A stretch of DNA of 23,534 nucleotides, from the NCBI RefSeq assembly GCF_000719975.1, contig NZ_JOIJ01000034.1, positions 1 through 23,534 of the forward strand, given 5' to 3'. Shown here piece by piece: positions 14,701 to 21,141 of the stretch (position 1 is the stretch's first letter; the number at the start of each line of letters is the position of its first letter). The notes below the pieces were generated by a model, which saw nothing but the letters and a program-made list of their open reading frames with translations, did not search any database and was not told the origin of the DNA. Both the position numbers and the translations under genes were made by a program. Origin of the DNA: Prauserella rugosa (GTDB lineage: Bacteria > Actinomycetota > Actinomycetes > Mycobacteriales > Pseudonocardiaceae).

Positions 14701-14748
14701 AACTCGCCGCGGGCGCCGGATTCGTTTCGGCACCCGCGGCGAGTTTTT
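14701..14748 (+). terminator. Rho-independent terminator of katG
   Basis: AACTCGCCGCGGGCGCC (14701-14717) pairs with GGCACCCGCGGCGAGTT (14729-14745) with one internal mismatch, an 11-nt loop and a T-run directly after the stem, 13 nt past the katG stop. From here to the next gene at 14986 no further gene is seen. Confidence 0.85.
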
Positions 14749-14985
14749 CCTCGTCGTGTTACTCCGAACGGCCGGATTCGATTGCGCGATATGCCGGTAT
14801 CGGCCCGCGAATGCGCGTCCGGCGGGGCTTGTCCGCTCGTGTCCTTTCGCCCACCGCTGGTTGCGCAGTATCGGCCGCCGGTGCCTCGAGCGTTGCTCAT
14901 CGGCTGAGCCGGCGCGAGGGTGGGAGCGCGCTCGCCGTTCGGTGAGTGAGTTCCGTTCGCCGAGACCGAAGAAGTTCGAGGTGTC

Positions 14986-16053
14986 ATGGAATCAATCGCC
15001 TTTTTCGCCGTCGGGGCCGCGCTTCTGATCTACAGCGCCGAGAAACTGGTCGGCTATCTGGTCGGGGTGGCCAGTGGACTGCGGATATCGCTGTTCTTGC
15101 TCGCCATCATCTTCACCGGTATCGAGTTCGACGACGTCGCGCTCGGGGTCGTGCTCAACATGGAGGACCTCGACGGTGCGGCGCTGGGGCTGGTGTTCGG
15201 TACCGCGCTGTCGCTTCCCGGCGTGGTGCTCGCGTTGGCGGCCCTGTTGGTACCCACGAAGATCAACATCCCGCGTAGTTATCTGATCCTCTACGCCTGC
15301 AGTCCGCTGGCGGTCTTCGGGTTCGTCGCGTTCGCACCGATGAACCCCGCCACCGGGATCTTGTTGCTGTTGCTGTTCGGCGCGTTCCTCGCGTACATGG
15401 TGGTACGGGAGTCCCGCGGTGATCGTCCGATCTTCCGCGACGCCGAACTCTACGAATCCTTTGCCGCGGCGCGGGAACGCGGAGGAGGGACGGCGACGCT
15501 CGTGTCGCCCCCTCCGACGAAGGAACCGCCGAAGGGGCGGGATTTCTCCGACACCATGCCGTTCGCGGAGGCACGCAAGCTGGGCGGCTGGGCCGGACTG
15601 GGACTGGCCGTGCTCGCACTGGTCGGTGTGGTGGCCGGTGCCTGGGCCACCGGTGAGGGCACCGAGGGAATTCTCGACCAGTACGGACTCGAGGGAACGC
15701 TCTTCGGTGCCACGATCGCGACTCTGGTTCTCACCATCGAGGACATCTTCCTGACCGTGGAGCCCGCCCGCCGCGGTGCACCGGAGATCGGTGTGGCCAA
15801 CGTGATCGGCAGCGTGGTGTTCTCGGTGACCGGCAAGCTCGGCGTCATCCTGCTGGCGGGCGGTCTCGTGGTGAACGCGAGCGTGTTCACCGTCCACATG
15901 CCGGCGTTGCTACTGCTGACCGCACTGTCGGCGTACTTCCTTTCCACGGGCCATCTCCGTCGCTGGCACGGCGTCGTGTTGCTCGGTCTGTACCTCGTGT
16001 ACTGGGCCGTCTGTTTCGGCCTTCTGGGTGTCGTTCCGGTGGAATCGGACTAG
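14986..16053 (+). CDS. Divergent CaCA-type cation exchanger, multi-pass membrane protein
   Basis: The 355-residue protein is a polytopic membrane protein with two halves, each of about five hydrophobic segments, separated by a polar loop (about residues 140-200, with Pro- and Lys-rich stretches). Each half carries a candidate of the alpha repeat of Ca2+:cation antiporters: FTGIEFDDVALG (about 43-54) and ATLVLTIEDIFLTVEP (about 245-260), replacing the usual G-T/S-S-x-P-E motif while keeping the central Glu and adding Asp residues. NVIGSVVFSVTGKLGVILL in the second half also matches CaCA proteins. It probably exchanges Ca2+ or another cation across the plasma membrane. ATG 14986 has only a weak SD. 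It sits just before the PQQ dehydrogenase operon, whose enzyme needs Ca2+ or a lanthanide, so metal handling for that enzyme is a plausible but untested role. Confidence 0.75.
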   Translation: MESIAFFAVGAALLIYSAEKLVGYLVGVASGLRISLFLLAIIFTGIEFDDVALGVVLNMEDLDGAALGLVFGTALSLPGVVLALAALLVPTKINIPRSYLILYACSPLAVFGFVAFAPMNPATGILLLLLFGAFLAYMVVRESRGDRPIFRDAELYESFAAARERGGGTATLVSPPPTKEPPKGRDFSDTMPFAEARKLGGWAGLGLAVLALVGVVAGAWATGEGTEGILDQYGLEGTLFGATIATLVLTIEDIFLTVEPARRGAPEIGVANVIGSVVFSVTGKLGVILLAGGLVVNASVFTVHMPALLLLTALSAYFLSTGHLRRWHGVVLLGLYLVYWAVCFGLLGVVPVESD

Positions 16054-16337
16054 GAAGGCGGCGCGCGTCGTGATGCCGGTGGCGAAGGTTCTCGGAAATC
16101 CGTTGGCACGAACGGTATCTCCCCGCCGGGGAACGGTGCCGGAGAGCCCGTCGGTGGTCGGGGATAGGGAATCGGCTTGCGCGCGTGTAGCGTCGAATTC
16201 GCCTGCAGACGCGGCGGCAACATTCGAACGTGATCGACGTCTGTGATCAAGGTGCCGCGCCTGGATTTCGCAGGCGGCATGTTCCGCACATCCAGTAAGT
16301 CAACGTCATTTTCGAGTTCACAAGGAGGTGAAGTCCG
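16054..16337 (+). promoter_or_regulatory. Upstream region of the PQQ dehydrogenase operon
   Basis: This 284-bp gap must hold the promoter of the 16338-18490 operon. It contains two GTGATC copies 13 bp apart (16230-16235 and 16243-16248), which also form TGATC-N9-GATCA, a plausible operator. TGCCGC and GCGGCA flank 16252-16277 as a weaker inverted repeat. The region ends in a near-consensus ribosome-binding site AAGGAGGTG (16322-16330). I cannot assign -35/-10 boxes with confidence. Confidence 0.4.
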
Positions 16338-16793
16338 GTGACGATTGCCGAGGACCGCGAGGCGCTCCTGGACGAAATCGGCGGACAGAACAGGGCGGCC
16401 ATCGGTGCCGTGCTAGGAACCGGCTCGATCGAGAAGGCGAGCGAACGGCCCGACGGGACGATGGAAGCGACCATCCGGATCCCCGAGGACGCTCTGTCCT
16501 GGGAACCCGCGGTGTTGCTACTGCCGCACGCCGGGACCGTCGAGTTGACGATCATCAACGACGACAAGAACACGCACGCGTGCCTGCTGCCGAACAACGG
16601 CGACAGGAAGTTCATCGGTCTGTTGAACCACTCGAAGGGTCGCGCGACGCTCGAGCTGGACGGCCCTGGCTACTACTGGTACGGCTCGCCGGCCGGTAAC
16701 GACGAGGGCAGGGGACTCACCGCCGCCATCGTGGTGGGCGGCGAGGTGCCGCCGGAAGCCAAGCTCGACCGACCCGCTCAGCCGCGTCCCTGA
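16338..16793 (+). CDS. Cupredoxin-fold-like protein lacking copper ligands
   Basis: The 151-residue product has an N-terminal helix-like segment (residues 1-40) and then a beta-rich domain with the order of a small cupredoxin: VELTIINDDKNTHACLLP around residues 68-84, LELDGPGYYWYGSP and a closing LTAAIVVGG strand. One His (His80) sits where the first copper ligand of plastocyanin-type proteins lies, but the C-terminal Cys-x4-His-x4-Met cluster is absent: the segment reads WYGSPAGNDEGRGL. A type 1 copper centre is thus unlikely. GTG 16338 follows AAGGAGGTG with a 7-nt spacer. The dehydrogenase starts 17 nt downstream, so the two are co-transcribed and this may be its subunit, chaperone or docking partner. 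No signal peptide or membrane anchor is present. I do not recognise a named family. Confidence 0.7.
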   Translation: MTIAEDREALLDEIGGQNRAAIGAVLGTGSIEKASERPDGTMEATIRIPEDALSWEPAVLLLPHAGTVELTIINDDKNTHACLLPNNGDRKFIGLLNHSKGRATLELDGPGYYWYGSPAGNDEGRGLTAAIVVGGEVPPEAKLDRPAQPRP

Positions 16794-16810
16794 AAGGTAA
16801 GGAACCAATC

Positions 16811-18490
16811 ATGACCATCGAATACGTCGATGCCGGCGAGGCGATCAATCACAGTCAGCTTTCCAGCATGCCGCATGTCGCCCCGGATGTGACGCGCGAT
16901 GTCAACTACGCCCGCATCCTTCAGGCGCGGAGCGAGTCGCACAACTGGATCACCTACTACGGCGACTACGACGGCAAGCGGTACAGCCTGCTCGATCAGA
17001 TCAACGTCGACAACGTCAAGAACCTCAAGGTCGCGTGGATCCATCAGTCGAGCGCGACCGGCATGATGGCCTCCACGTCGACCTACGCGTTCGAAGCGTG
17101 TCCGCTGGTCGTCGACGGCGTCATGTTCGTCACCGGTTGGGACGGTCTGCTCTGGGCCCTCGACGCGGTCACCGGCGAGCAGTTGTGGCGGTACAAGCAC
17201 GCCGTACCGTTCGACGTGACGTTGTGCTGTGCCAACGTCAACCGCGGTTGTGCCGTCGCCAACGGCAAGGTCTACATGGTCACGCAGAACGCCCAGCTGC
17301 TGGCGCTCGACGCCCGTACCGGCGAGAAGGTGTGGCAGAAGACCATCGGCGACGTGCGTGCCGGCGAGAGCGCCTCGCTCGCCCCGCTGGTCGTCAAGGA
17401 CACCCTCATCACCGGATCCGCAGGCGGTGAGTTCGGCGTTCGCGGGCACATCGACTGCTGGGACCTGGAGACCGGGGAGCAGCGCTGGCGCACCTACACC
17501 GTGCCGAAGCCGGGCGAGCCCGGCTCGGAGACCTGGCCCGCCGACGGCGAGGCCTGGCAGCGGGGCGGAGCGAACCACTGGGTCACCGGCACCTACGACC
17601 CGGAGCTCAATCTCTACTACGCGGGCACCGGAAACCCGGCCCCGGACTTCGACGGCGAGGTCCGCCAGGGCGACAACCTCTACAGTGACAGCGTCGTCGC
17701 GCTCGACGTCGACACCGGCGAGATCAAGTGGCACTACCAGTTCACGCCGCACGATCTGTGGGACTACGACTCCACGATGGAGATGACCCTGTTCGAGCGG
17801 GACGGCAAGAAACTGTTGGCCCACTTCGACAAGAACGGGTACATGTTCGTCCTCGATCGCACCAATGGCGAACTGCAGCACGTGACGCCGTTCGTCGACC
17901 GGATCGACTGGGGTGCCATCACCCGCGACGGCAAGTTCATGCCGCGCAAGTACCCGGACAAGGAAGGCGAGCCGTGCCACTTCTTCCCCGGCCCGGCCGG
18001 TGCGAAGGAATGGACGCACGCGTCGTACCACCCGGAGCACGACCTGTTCTACGTCCCGGTGGCCGACGTGGGTGCCACCGCGACGCGACGTCGACGTGAG
18101 TTCAAGGAAGGCATGCCCTACTGGGGTGCCGCCGTGGAGGTCGACGTCGACAACATGGCCGGCTCGATCAGCGCTTTCGACTCGCACGGTGAGGAGAAGT
18201 GGCGCTACCGCCTCAACGTGCCGATGGCTGCATCGACGTTGACCACCGCGGGCAACCTGGTGTTCGCGGGTACGCCGACGGGCGAGTTCCTGGCGCTCCA
18301 CGCCGAGACCGGTGAGGAGCTCTGGAAGTTCCAGTGCGGCAGCGGCCACCACAGCAGCCCGAGTACCTACACCGTCGACGGCAAGCAGTACGTCACGGTG
18401 CCGGTCGGCTGGGGTGGTTGGCTCGAAGGCATCGTTCCCGGCATGTCCGGTCAAGGTAAGGGTGCTTCGCTGATCACCTTCTGCCTGTGA
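16811..18490 (+). CDS. PQQ-dependent alcohol (methanol?) dehydrogenase, lanthanide-type, no signal peptide
   Basis: An eight-bladed quinoprotein dehydrogenase of 559 residues, the class that oxidises methanol or other alcohols to aldehydes with PQQ. Repeated blade motifs of the form ALDxxTGExxW are seen (for example near residues 115-127, 165-176 and 296-308). The active site shows the vicinal disulfide Cys139-Cys140, metal ligands Glu207 (GGEFGVRG) and Asn275 (GTGNP), the catalytic base Asp318 and a further Asp320 (WDYD). The extra Asp two residues after the base is the mark of lanthanide-dependent enzymes such as XoxF, ExaF and PedH. Unlike those periplasmic enzymes, the N-terminus is acidic and polar (MTIEYVDAGEAINHSQ), with no Sec or Tat signal. 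No haem motif CxxCH is present. RBS-like AAGG/GGAA precedes ATG 16811. Electron acceptor and true substrate are unknown; methanol is inferred from the RuMP context. Confidence 0.9.
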   Translation: MTIEYVDAGEAINHSQLSSMPHVAPDVTRDVNYARILQARSESHNWITYYGDYDGKRYSLLDQINVDNVKNLKVAWIHQSSATGMMASTSTYAFEACPLVVDGVMFVTGWDGLLWALDAVTGEQLWRYKHAVPFDVTLCCANVNRGCAVANGKVYMVTQNAQLLALDARTGEKVWQKTIGDVRAGESASLAPLVVKDTLITGSAGGEFGVRGHIDCWDLETGEQRWRTYTVPKPGEPGSETWPADGEAWQRGGANHWVTGTYDPELNLYYAGTGNPAPDFDGEVRQGDNLYSDSVVALDVDTGEIKWHYQFTPHDLWDYDSTMEMTLFERDGKKLLAHFDKNGYMFVLDRTNGELQHVTPFVDRIDWGAITRDGKFMPRKYPDKEGEPCHFFPGPAGAKEWTHASYHPEHDLFYVPVADVGATATRRRREFKEGMPYWGAAVEVDVDNMAGSISAFDSHGEEKWRYRLNVPMAASTLTTAGNLVFAGTPTGEFLALHAETGEELWKFQCGSGHHSSPSTYTVDGKQYVTVPVGWGGWLEGIVPGMSGQGKGASLITFCL

Positions 18491-18496
18491 CACCTG

Positions 18497-18548
18497 CCCG
18501 TTCGGTGATCGCCGACGCCGGTGATGGCGCCGGCGATCACCGAACGGG
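18497..18548 (+). terminator. Long 17-bp perfect hairpin after the PQQ dehydrogenase
   Basis: CCCGTTCGGTGATCGCC pairs perfectly with GGCGATCACCGAACGGG, and the stem continues inside with a further GC-rich part after one mismatch. It starts 6 nt after the dehydrogenase stop and is followed only by GCTTTCG, so it lacks a full U-tract. It probably ends or attenuates the operon transcript before the small Cys-rich gene, or stabilises the mRNA 3' end. Confidence 0.75.
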
Positions 18549-18583
18549 TGCTTTCGTACGAGACGCGGACAGCGGGTGATCCG

Positions 18584-18784
18584 ATGAACCAGTCGCCCTC
18601 TCAGGGCGCCGACACCGAACGGCTGTCGTGTCCGTTCTGCGGCGATTCCTACGAGCCCGAGGACCTGGCGCGGCACAGCGAACCGGTGCAGTGCGGACCG
18701 TGCATCCAGTGCGTCGGCAAACCGGCCTGCTTCACGTGCGGTCTGATGTACTGCGCGTGCGAGGTGCACAAGTTCCGGGGCTGA
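18584..18784 (+). CDS. Small Cys-rich protein (66 residues, nine cysteines)
   Basis: The ATG at 18584 opens a 66-residue frame with nine cysteines: C16-x2-C19, C37-x2-C40-x2-C43, C49-x2-C52 and C57-x-C59, plus His31 and His62. The pattern suggests binding of zinc or an Fe-S cluster; C37-x2-C40-x2-C43 recalls ferredoxin motifs but does not match a standard one. A longer frame from GTG 18521 would start inside the hairpin, so I prefer 18584, although its SD is weak. It follows the dehydrogenase after the hairpin at 18497-18548 and could be translated from read-through transcript. It may be an electron carrier, metal-binding accessory or assembly factor for the dehydrogenase (inference). I do not recognise the family. 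Coding is supported by the Cys/His spacing rather than by a strong start. Confidence 0.65.
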   Translation: MNQSPSQGADTERLSCPFCGDSYEPEDLARHSEPVQCGPCIQCVGKPACFTCGLMYCACEVHKFRG

Positions 18785-18785
18785 C

Positions 18786-18848
18786 CAACGCCCACGAACG
18801 CCCACGAACACTGACGAACGCCCAGAACACTGACGGGCACTGACGAAC
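18786..18848. repeat. Short imperfect repeats after the Cys-rich gene
   Basis: About 60 bp are built from GAACGCCCA and ACACTGACG(A/G)-type units: AACGCCCACGAACGCCCACG, then AACACTGACGAACGCCCAG, AACACTGACGGGC and ACTGACGAACGC. This is the third distinct repeat patch lying just past a gene in this window. No coding role is seen. Confidence 0.7.
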
Positions 18849-18854
18849 GCGGAG

Positions 18855-18890
18855 AACCCGGTGCTCCGGCCACGGCCGAGGCACCGGGTT
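18855..18890. terminator. Hairpin between convergent genes
   Basis: AACCCGGTGC (18855-18864) and GCACCGGGTT (18881-18890) form a 10-bp stem, with CCGGCC/GGCCG inside the loop able to extend it. Lying between the plus-strand Cys-rich gene and the minus-strand VOC gene, it can serve as a two-way terminator; on the plus strand it is followed by TCGC. Confidence 0.65.
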
Positions 18891-18918
18891 TCGCTCATGT
18901 CGCCGGGATCAGCCGGCG

Positions 18919-19320
18919 TCAGCTCTCCGGCGCGGCGAAGAACTCGAGTGCTATGTTGTCCGGGTCCCGAAAGGACACTCCGCTGCCGTAGTGCGCCTTC
19001 TTGATGCCGTCGTGTTCGATGCCCAGTTCGGTGAGCTTCTGTGCCCATCGCTCGAGTTCGTCGTGTGATCCGACGCCGAAGGCGATGTGGTCGAGACCGG
19101 TACGTTCCTCGGAGAAGCGATCACGGGACTCGCGGCCCTGGTGGGTGTGCAGACCGAACAGTGCTCCTCCGCCGAGGGCGTAGACGGCGTGGTGGAACCG
19201 GCCGCCCTCCTCGTCCTCGTCCAGAACGGGCTCGGTGCCGAACAACGCGGAGTACCACGCCGTGCTGCGTTCGAGATCGCTCACGGTGATCGCGACGTGC
19301 TGCAGGCCGGGGAACGTCAT
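18919..19320 (-). CDS. VOC/glyoxalase-family protein
   Basis: The 133-residue protein is a vicinal-oxygen-chelate fold protein with two beta-alpha-beta3 halves: LQHVAITVSDLERSTAWYSALFG ... FHHAVYALGGG, then GLDHIAFGVGSHDELERWA ... FRDPDNIALEFF. His8, the second-half His in LDHIAF and the Glu in ALEFF are at metal-ligand positions, so it can bind a divalent metal. Members act as glyoxalases, dioxygenases, epimerases or resistance proteins, and the substrate cannot be told here. ATG 19320 has GAAGGAG upstream with a 7-nt spacer. The gene lies 58 bp after the GAF-LytTR regulator gene on the same strand and could be co-transcribed with it; a role in aldehyde handling is only a guess. Confidence 0.85.
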   Translation of the reverse strand: MTFPGLQHVAITVSDLERSTAWYSALFGTEPVLDEDEEGGRFHHAVYALGGGALFGLHTHQGRESRDRFSEERTGLDHIAFGVGSHDELERWAQKLTELGIEHDGIKKAHYGSGVSFRDPDNIALEFFAAPES

Positions 19321-19378
19321 GCGGAATCTCCTTCGTGGTGGGCGGTGGGTCGTCGTGCTGCCGGCTCTCGCCGACGGG

Positions 19379-20773
19379 TCAGATCTCCAGCAGTTGCCGT
19401 ACCGCCGGGGTGTTCCTGCGGGAAACGGGCACCATCGTGTTGTCCTCGTCGTCCATCACGAGGCACAGTTCGCCCTTGATCCGGCGTTCGACCTCGCGGA
19501 TGCGGCTGAGGTTCACCACGTACTGCCGGTGCACGCGCAGGAAGCCGGAACTGCTGAGCTCGGTCTCGAGCTTGTCGAGTCCCGGGGACGCGGCGCGCAG
19601 GCGTCCCTGGTCGGTCGAGAGCCACACGTCGCTGCCGTCGGACTGCGCGAACGACACCTCGGGCAGGCGCAGCAGCACCATGCGGTTCTCCCGCGTGCCG
19701 ACGAGCCGCTGTGGGTGTGCGCGCGTGACGCCTTCGCTGGGCGCGTGGGGCAGTGGGTCACCCTCGGTCAGGCCGAACGAGACGAGGTTGCCGAACAGAT
19801 GGCCGGAGCGGAAGACCGGCCGGAATGCGACCGACGTCGGTTCGTTGGCGAGCCGCGTGAAGATCTGGGTGGAACCGACCCAGTCCGGATTGTTCGTCGC
19901 CTGTTTCGCGGCATACTGGGCAGCGCCGATGAATTCCGGCAGTTCCGGTTTCCATCGCACCGCGGGATCCGAGGCTGGAGTGGATCCCGGAATTCCGAGG
20001 AGCACCGCGGCCGTGTCGTCGGCGAGCACCACCTTGCCCGCGGGATCCACCGCCGCGAGCGGCACTTTCGAGCCTGCGCGTGCCTGACTGTAGGCCGCGA
20101 TCAGCTCGGCGCCGTCGTTCTGTGCGCGCTCACGCAGAATGCGCTGGGTCATCTTGGCGACGTTGCCGAGCCAGGTTCCTGCCGCGGCGGGAAGATCGCT
20201 GCGCCAGCACGAGATGTTGAGTGCCGCGACCGGATTCCGCGTCACCACGTCCCTGATCGCCACGCCACCGCACGTCCAGTCGTGGAACGCCTCGCACCAG
20301 TGCTCGGCCCTGCGGACCAGCACCGGGGTGTAGGACAGCAAGGCCGTGCCCATGCCGTTCGTGCCGGTCGCGCCCTCGGCCCAGCAGAACCACGGAGCGA
20401 GATTGGCTTTCGCCGCGACGTTCCGCGTGCCCTGGTCACCCCATTGGGCCAGTACCCGACCGGCTCCGTCGGTGATGGTCACGATGCCGCCGATGTTGCC
20501 GACCTCGTGTGCCAGTGAGGCCGCGCGGAAGCCGAGTTCGGCGATCACGACGTCGTGTTCGAGGGCGTGGTCGACCTGGGTGACGGCCGCCGGCGCCTCG
20601 GTCAGGTGCGGATCGACACCGTGCTGATCCCGGCATCGCTGCCAGGAGATCGCCACCTCGGGGCGCACTCCGCGGAGATCGTCCTCGCCGCGGACGAATC
20701 GTTCCCATGCGCGGCGCACCGTGGCGTCGTCGGTGAGGGGAGATGTGGTGTCGAGCCAGCCTGCTTCAGTCAT
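19379..20773 (-). CDS. GAF-LytTR transcriptional regulator, paralogue A
   Basis: The 464-residue protein joins two parts. Residues about 20-330 resemble the sensor half of AcoR/MimR/DhaR-type activators: WERFVRGEDDLRGVRPEVAISWQRCRD, GGIVTITDGAGRVLAQWGD, EGATGTNGMGTAL, EHWCEAFHDWTCGGVAIRDVV and a following PAS/GAF-like region. Residues about 365-464 form a LytTR DNA-binding domain (RLVGTRENRMVLLRLPEV, SPGLDKLETELSSSGFLRVHRQYVVNLSRIREVERRIKGELCLVM, VPVSRRNTPAVRQLLE). The AAA+/Fis part that contacts sigma-54 in AcoR is absent, which fits actinobacteria lacking sigma-54. ATG 20773 has AAAGGCGG upstream. It diverges from a paralogue across a 368-bp gap, next to the PQQ dehydrogenase operon, so regulation of alcohol oxidation is likely (inference); the ligand is unknown. 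Confidence 0.88.
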   Translation of the reverse strand: MTEAGWLDTTSPLTDDATVRRAWERFVRGEDDLRGVRPEVAISWQRCRDQHGVDPHLTEAPAAVTQVDHALEHDVVIAELGFRAASLAHEVGNIGGIVTITDGAGRVLAQWGDQGTRNVAAKANLAPWFCWAEGATGTNGMGTALLSYTPVLVRRAEHWCEAFHDWTCGGVAIRDVVTRNPVAALNISCWRSDLPAAAGTWLGNVAKMTQRILRERAQNDGAELIAAYSQARAGSKVPLAAVDPAGKVVLADDTAAVLLGIPGSTPASDPAVRWKPELPEFIGAAQYAAKQATNNPDWVGSTQIFTRLANEPTSVAFRPVFRSGHLFGNLVSFGLTEGDPLPHAPSEGVTRAHPQRLVGTRENRMVLLRLPEVSFAQSDGSDVWLSTDQGRLRAASPGLDKLETELSSSGFLRVHRQYVVNLSRIREVERRIKGELCLVMDDEDNTMVPVSRRNTPAVRQLLEI

Positions 20774-21141
20774 CAAGACCGCCTTTGGTCCGTTGCCGGC
20801 CGGAGTGGCATGACGCCAGGGCCGGCGACCGTGCGCGCGGCGTCCGGTTTCCCGAGCCGGGCCACGTCGCCTCCGCCGGACGCAACCTAGATCTGCGCTC
20901 GATTCACGGGCAAGCGAACTGGGATGACTGCGGGCGAATGCCCTACGAGCGGTCCGGATACGGCGCTCACCGGTGGCTGTCGCAGCCGGAACGGCGCGGT
21001 CTGAACACTAGGGCAGAAGCATGCATAGTCTTCGTGTTCCTTGAGGACGCACGGCCGGCGACGTTAAACTGTGCTGTCCGTCACCGGCCGTGATTCGGTT
21101 CTCACGACCGGTCGGGGACGGTGGATGACAAGGAGGTCACC
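20774..21141. promoter_or_regulatory. Divergent promoter region of the two GAF-LytTR genes
   Basis: No gene is seen. The strongest element is an inverted repeat ACGGCCGGCGACG (21051-21063) / CGTCACCGGCCGT (21079-21091), 13 bp per arm with one mismatch and a 15-bp spacer that contains TTAAACT, a possible -10 or LytTR half-site. It lies about 50 bp before the paralogue B start, well placed for an autoregulatory operator. AAGGAGGT at 21130-21137 is the ribosome-binding site of paralogue B. Confidence 0.55.

Noticed and set aside
12285..14987. 900-codon minus-strand frame opposite katG
   Set aside because: Shadow of katG; katG carries all catalytic motifs, and the antisense reading has no recognisable domain or ribosome-binding site.
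16230..16249. CRP/FNR-type operator upstream of the PQQ dehydrogenase operon
   Set aside because: GTGATC copies are present, but the TGTGA-N6-TCACA arrangement is not; listed only as an unassigned repeat.
16778..19048. 756-codon minus-strand frame opposite the PQQ dehydrogenase
   Set aside because: Shadow of the quinoprotein gene; it also runs through the terminator hairpin and the VOC gene.
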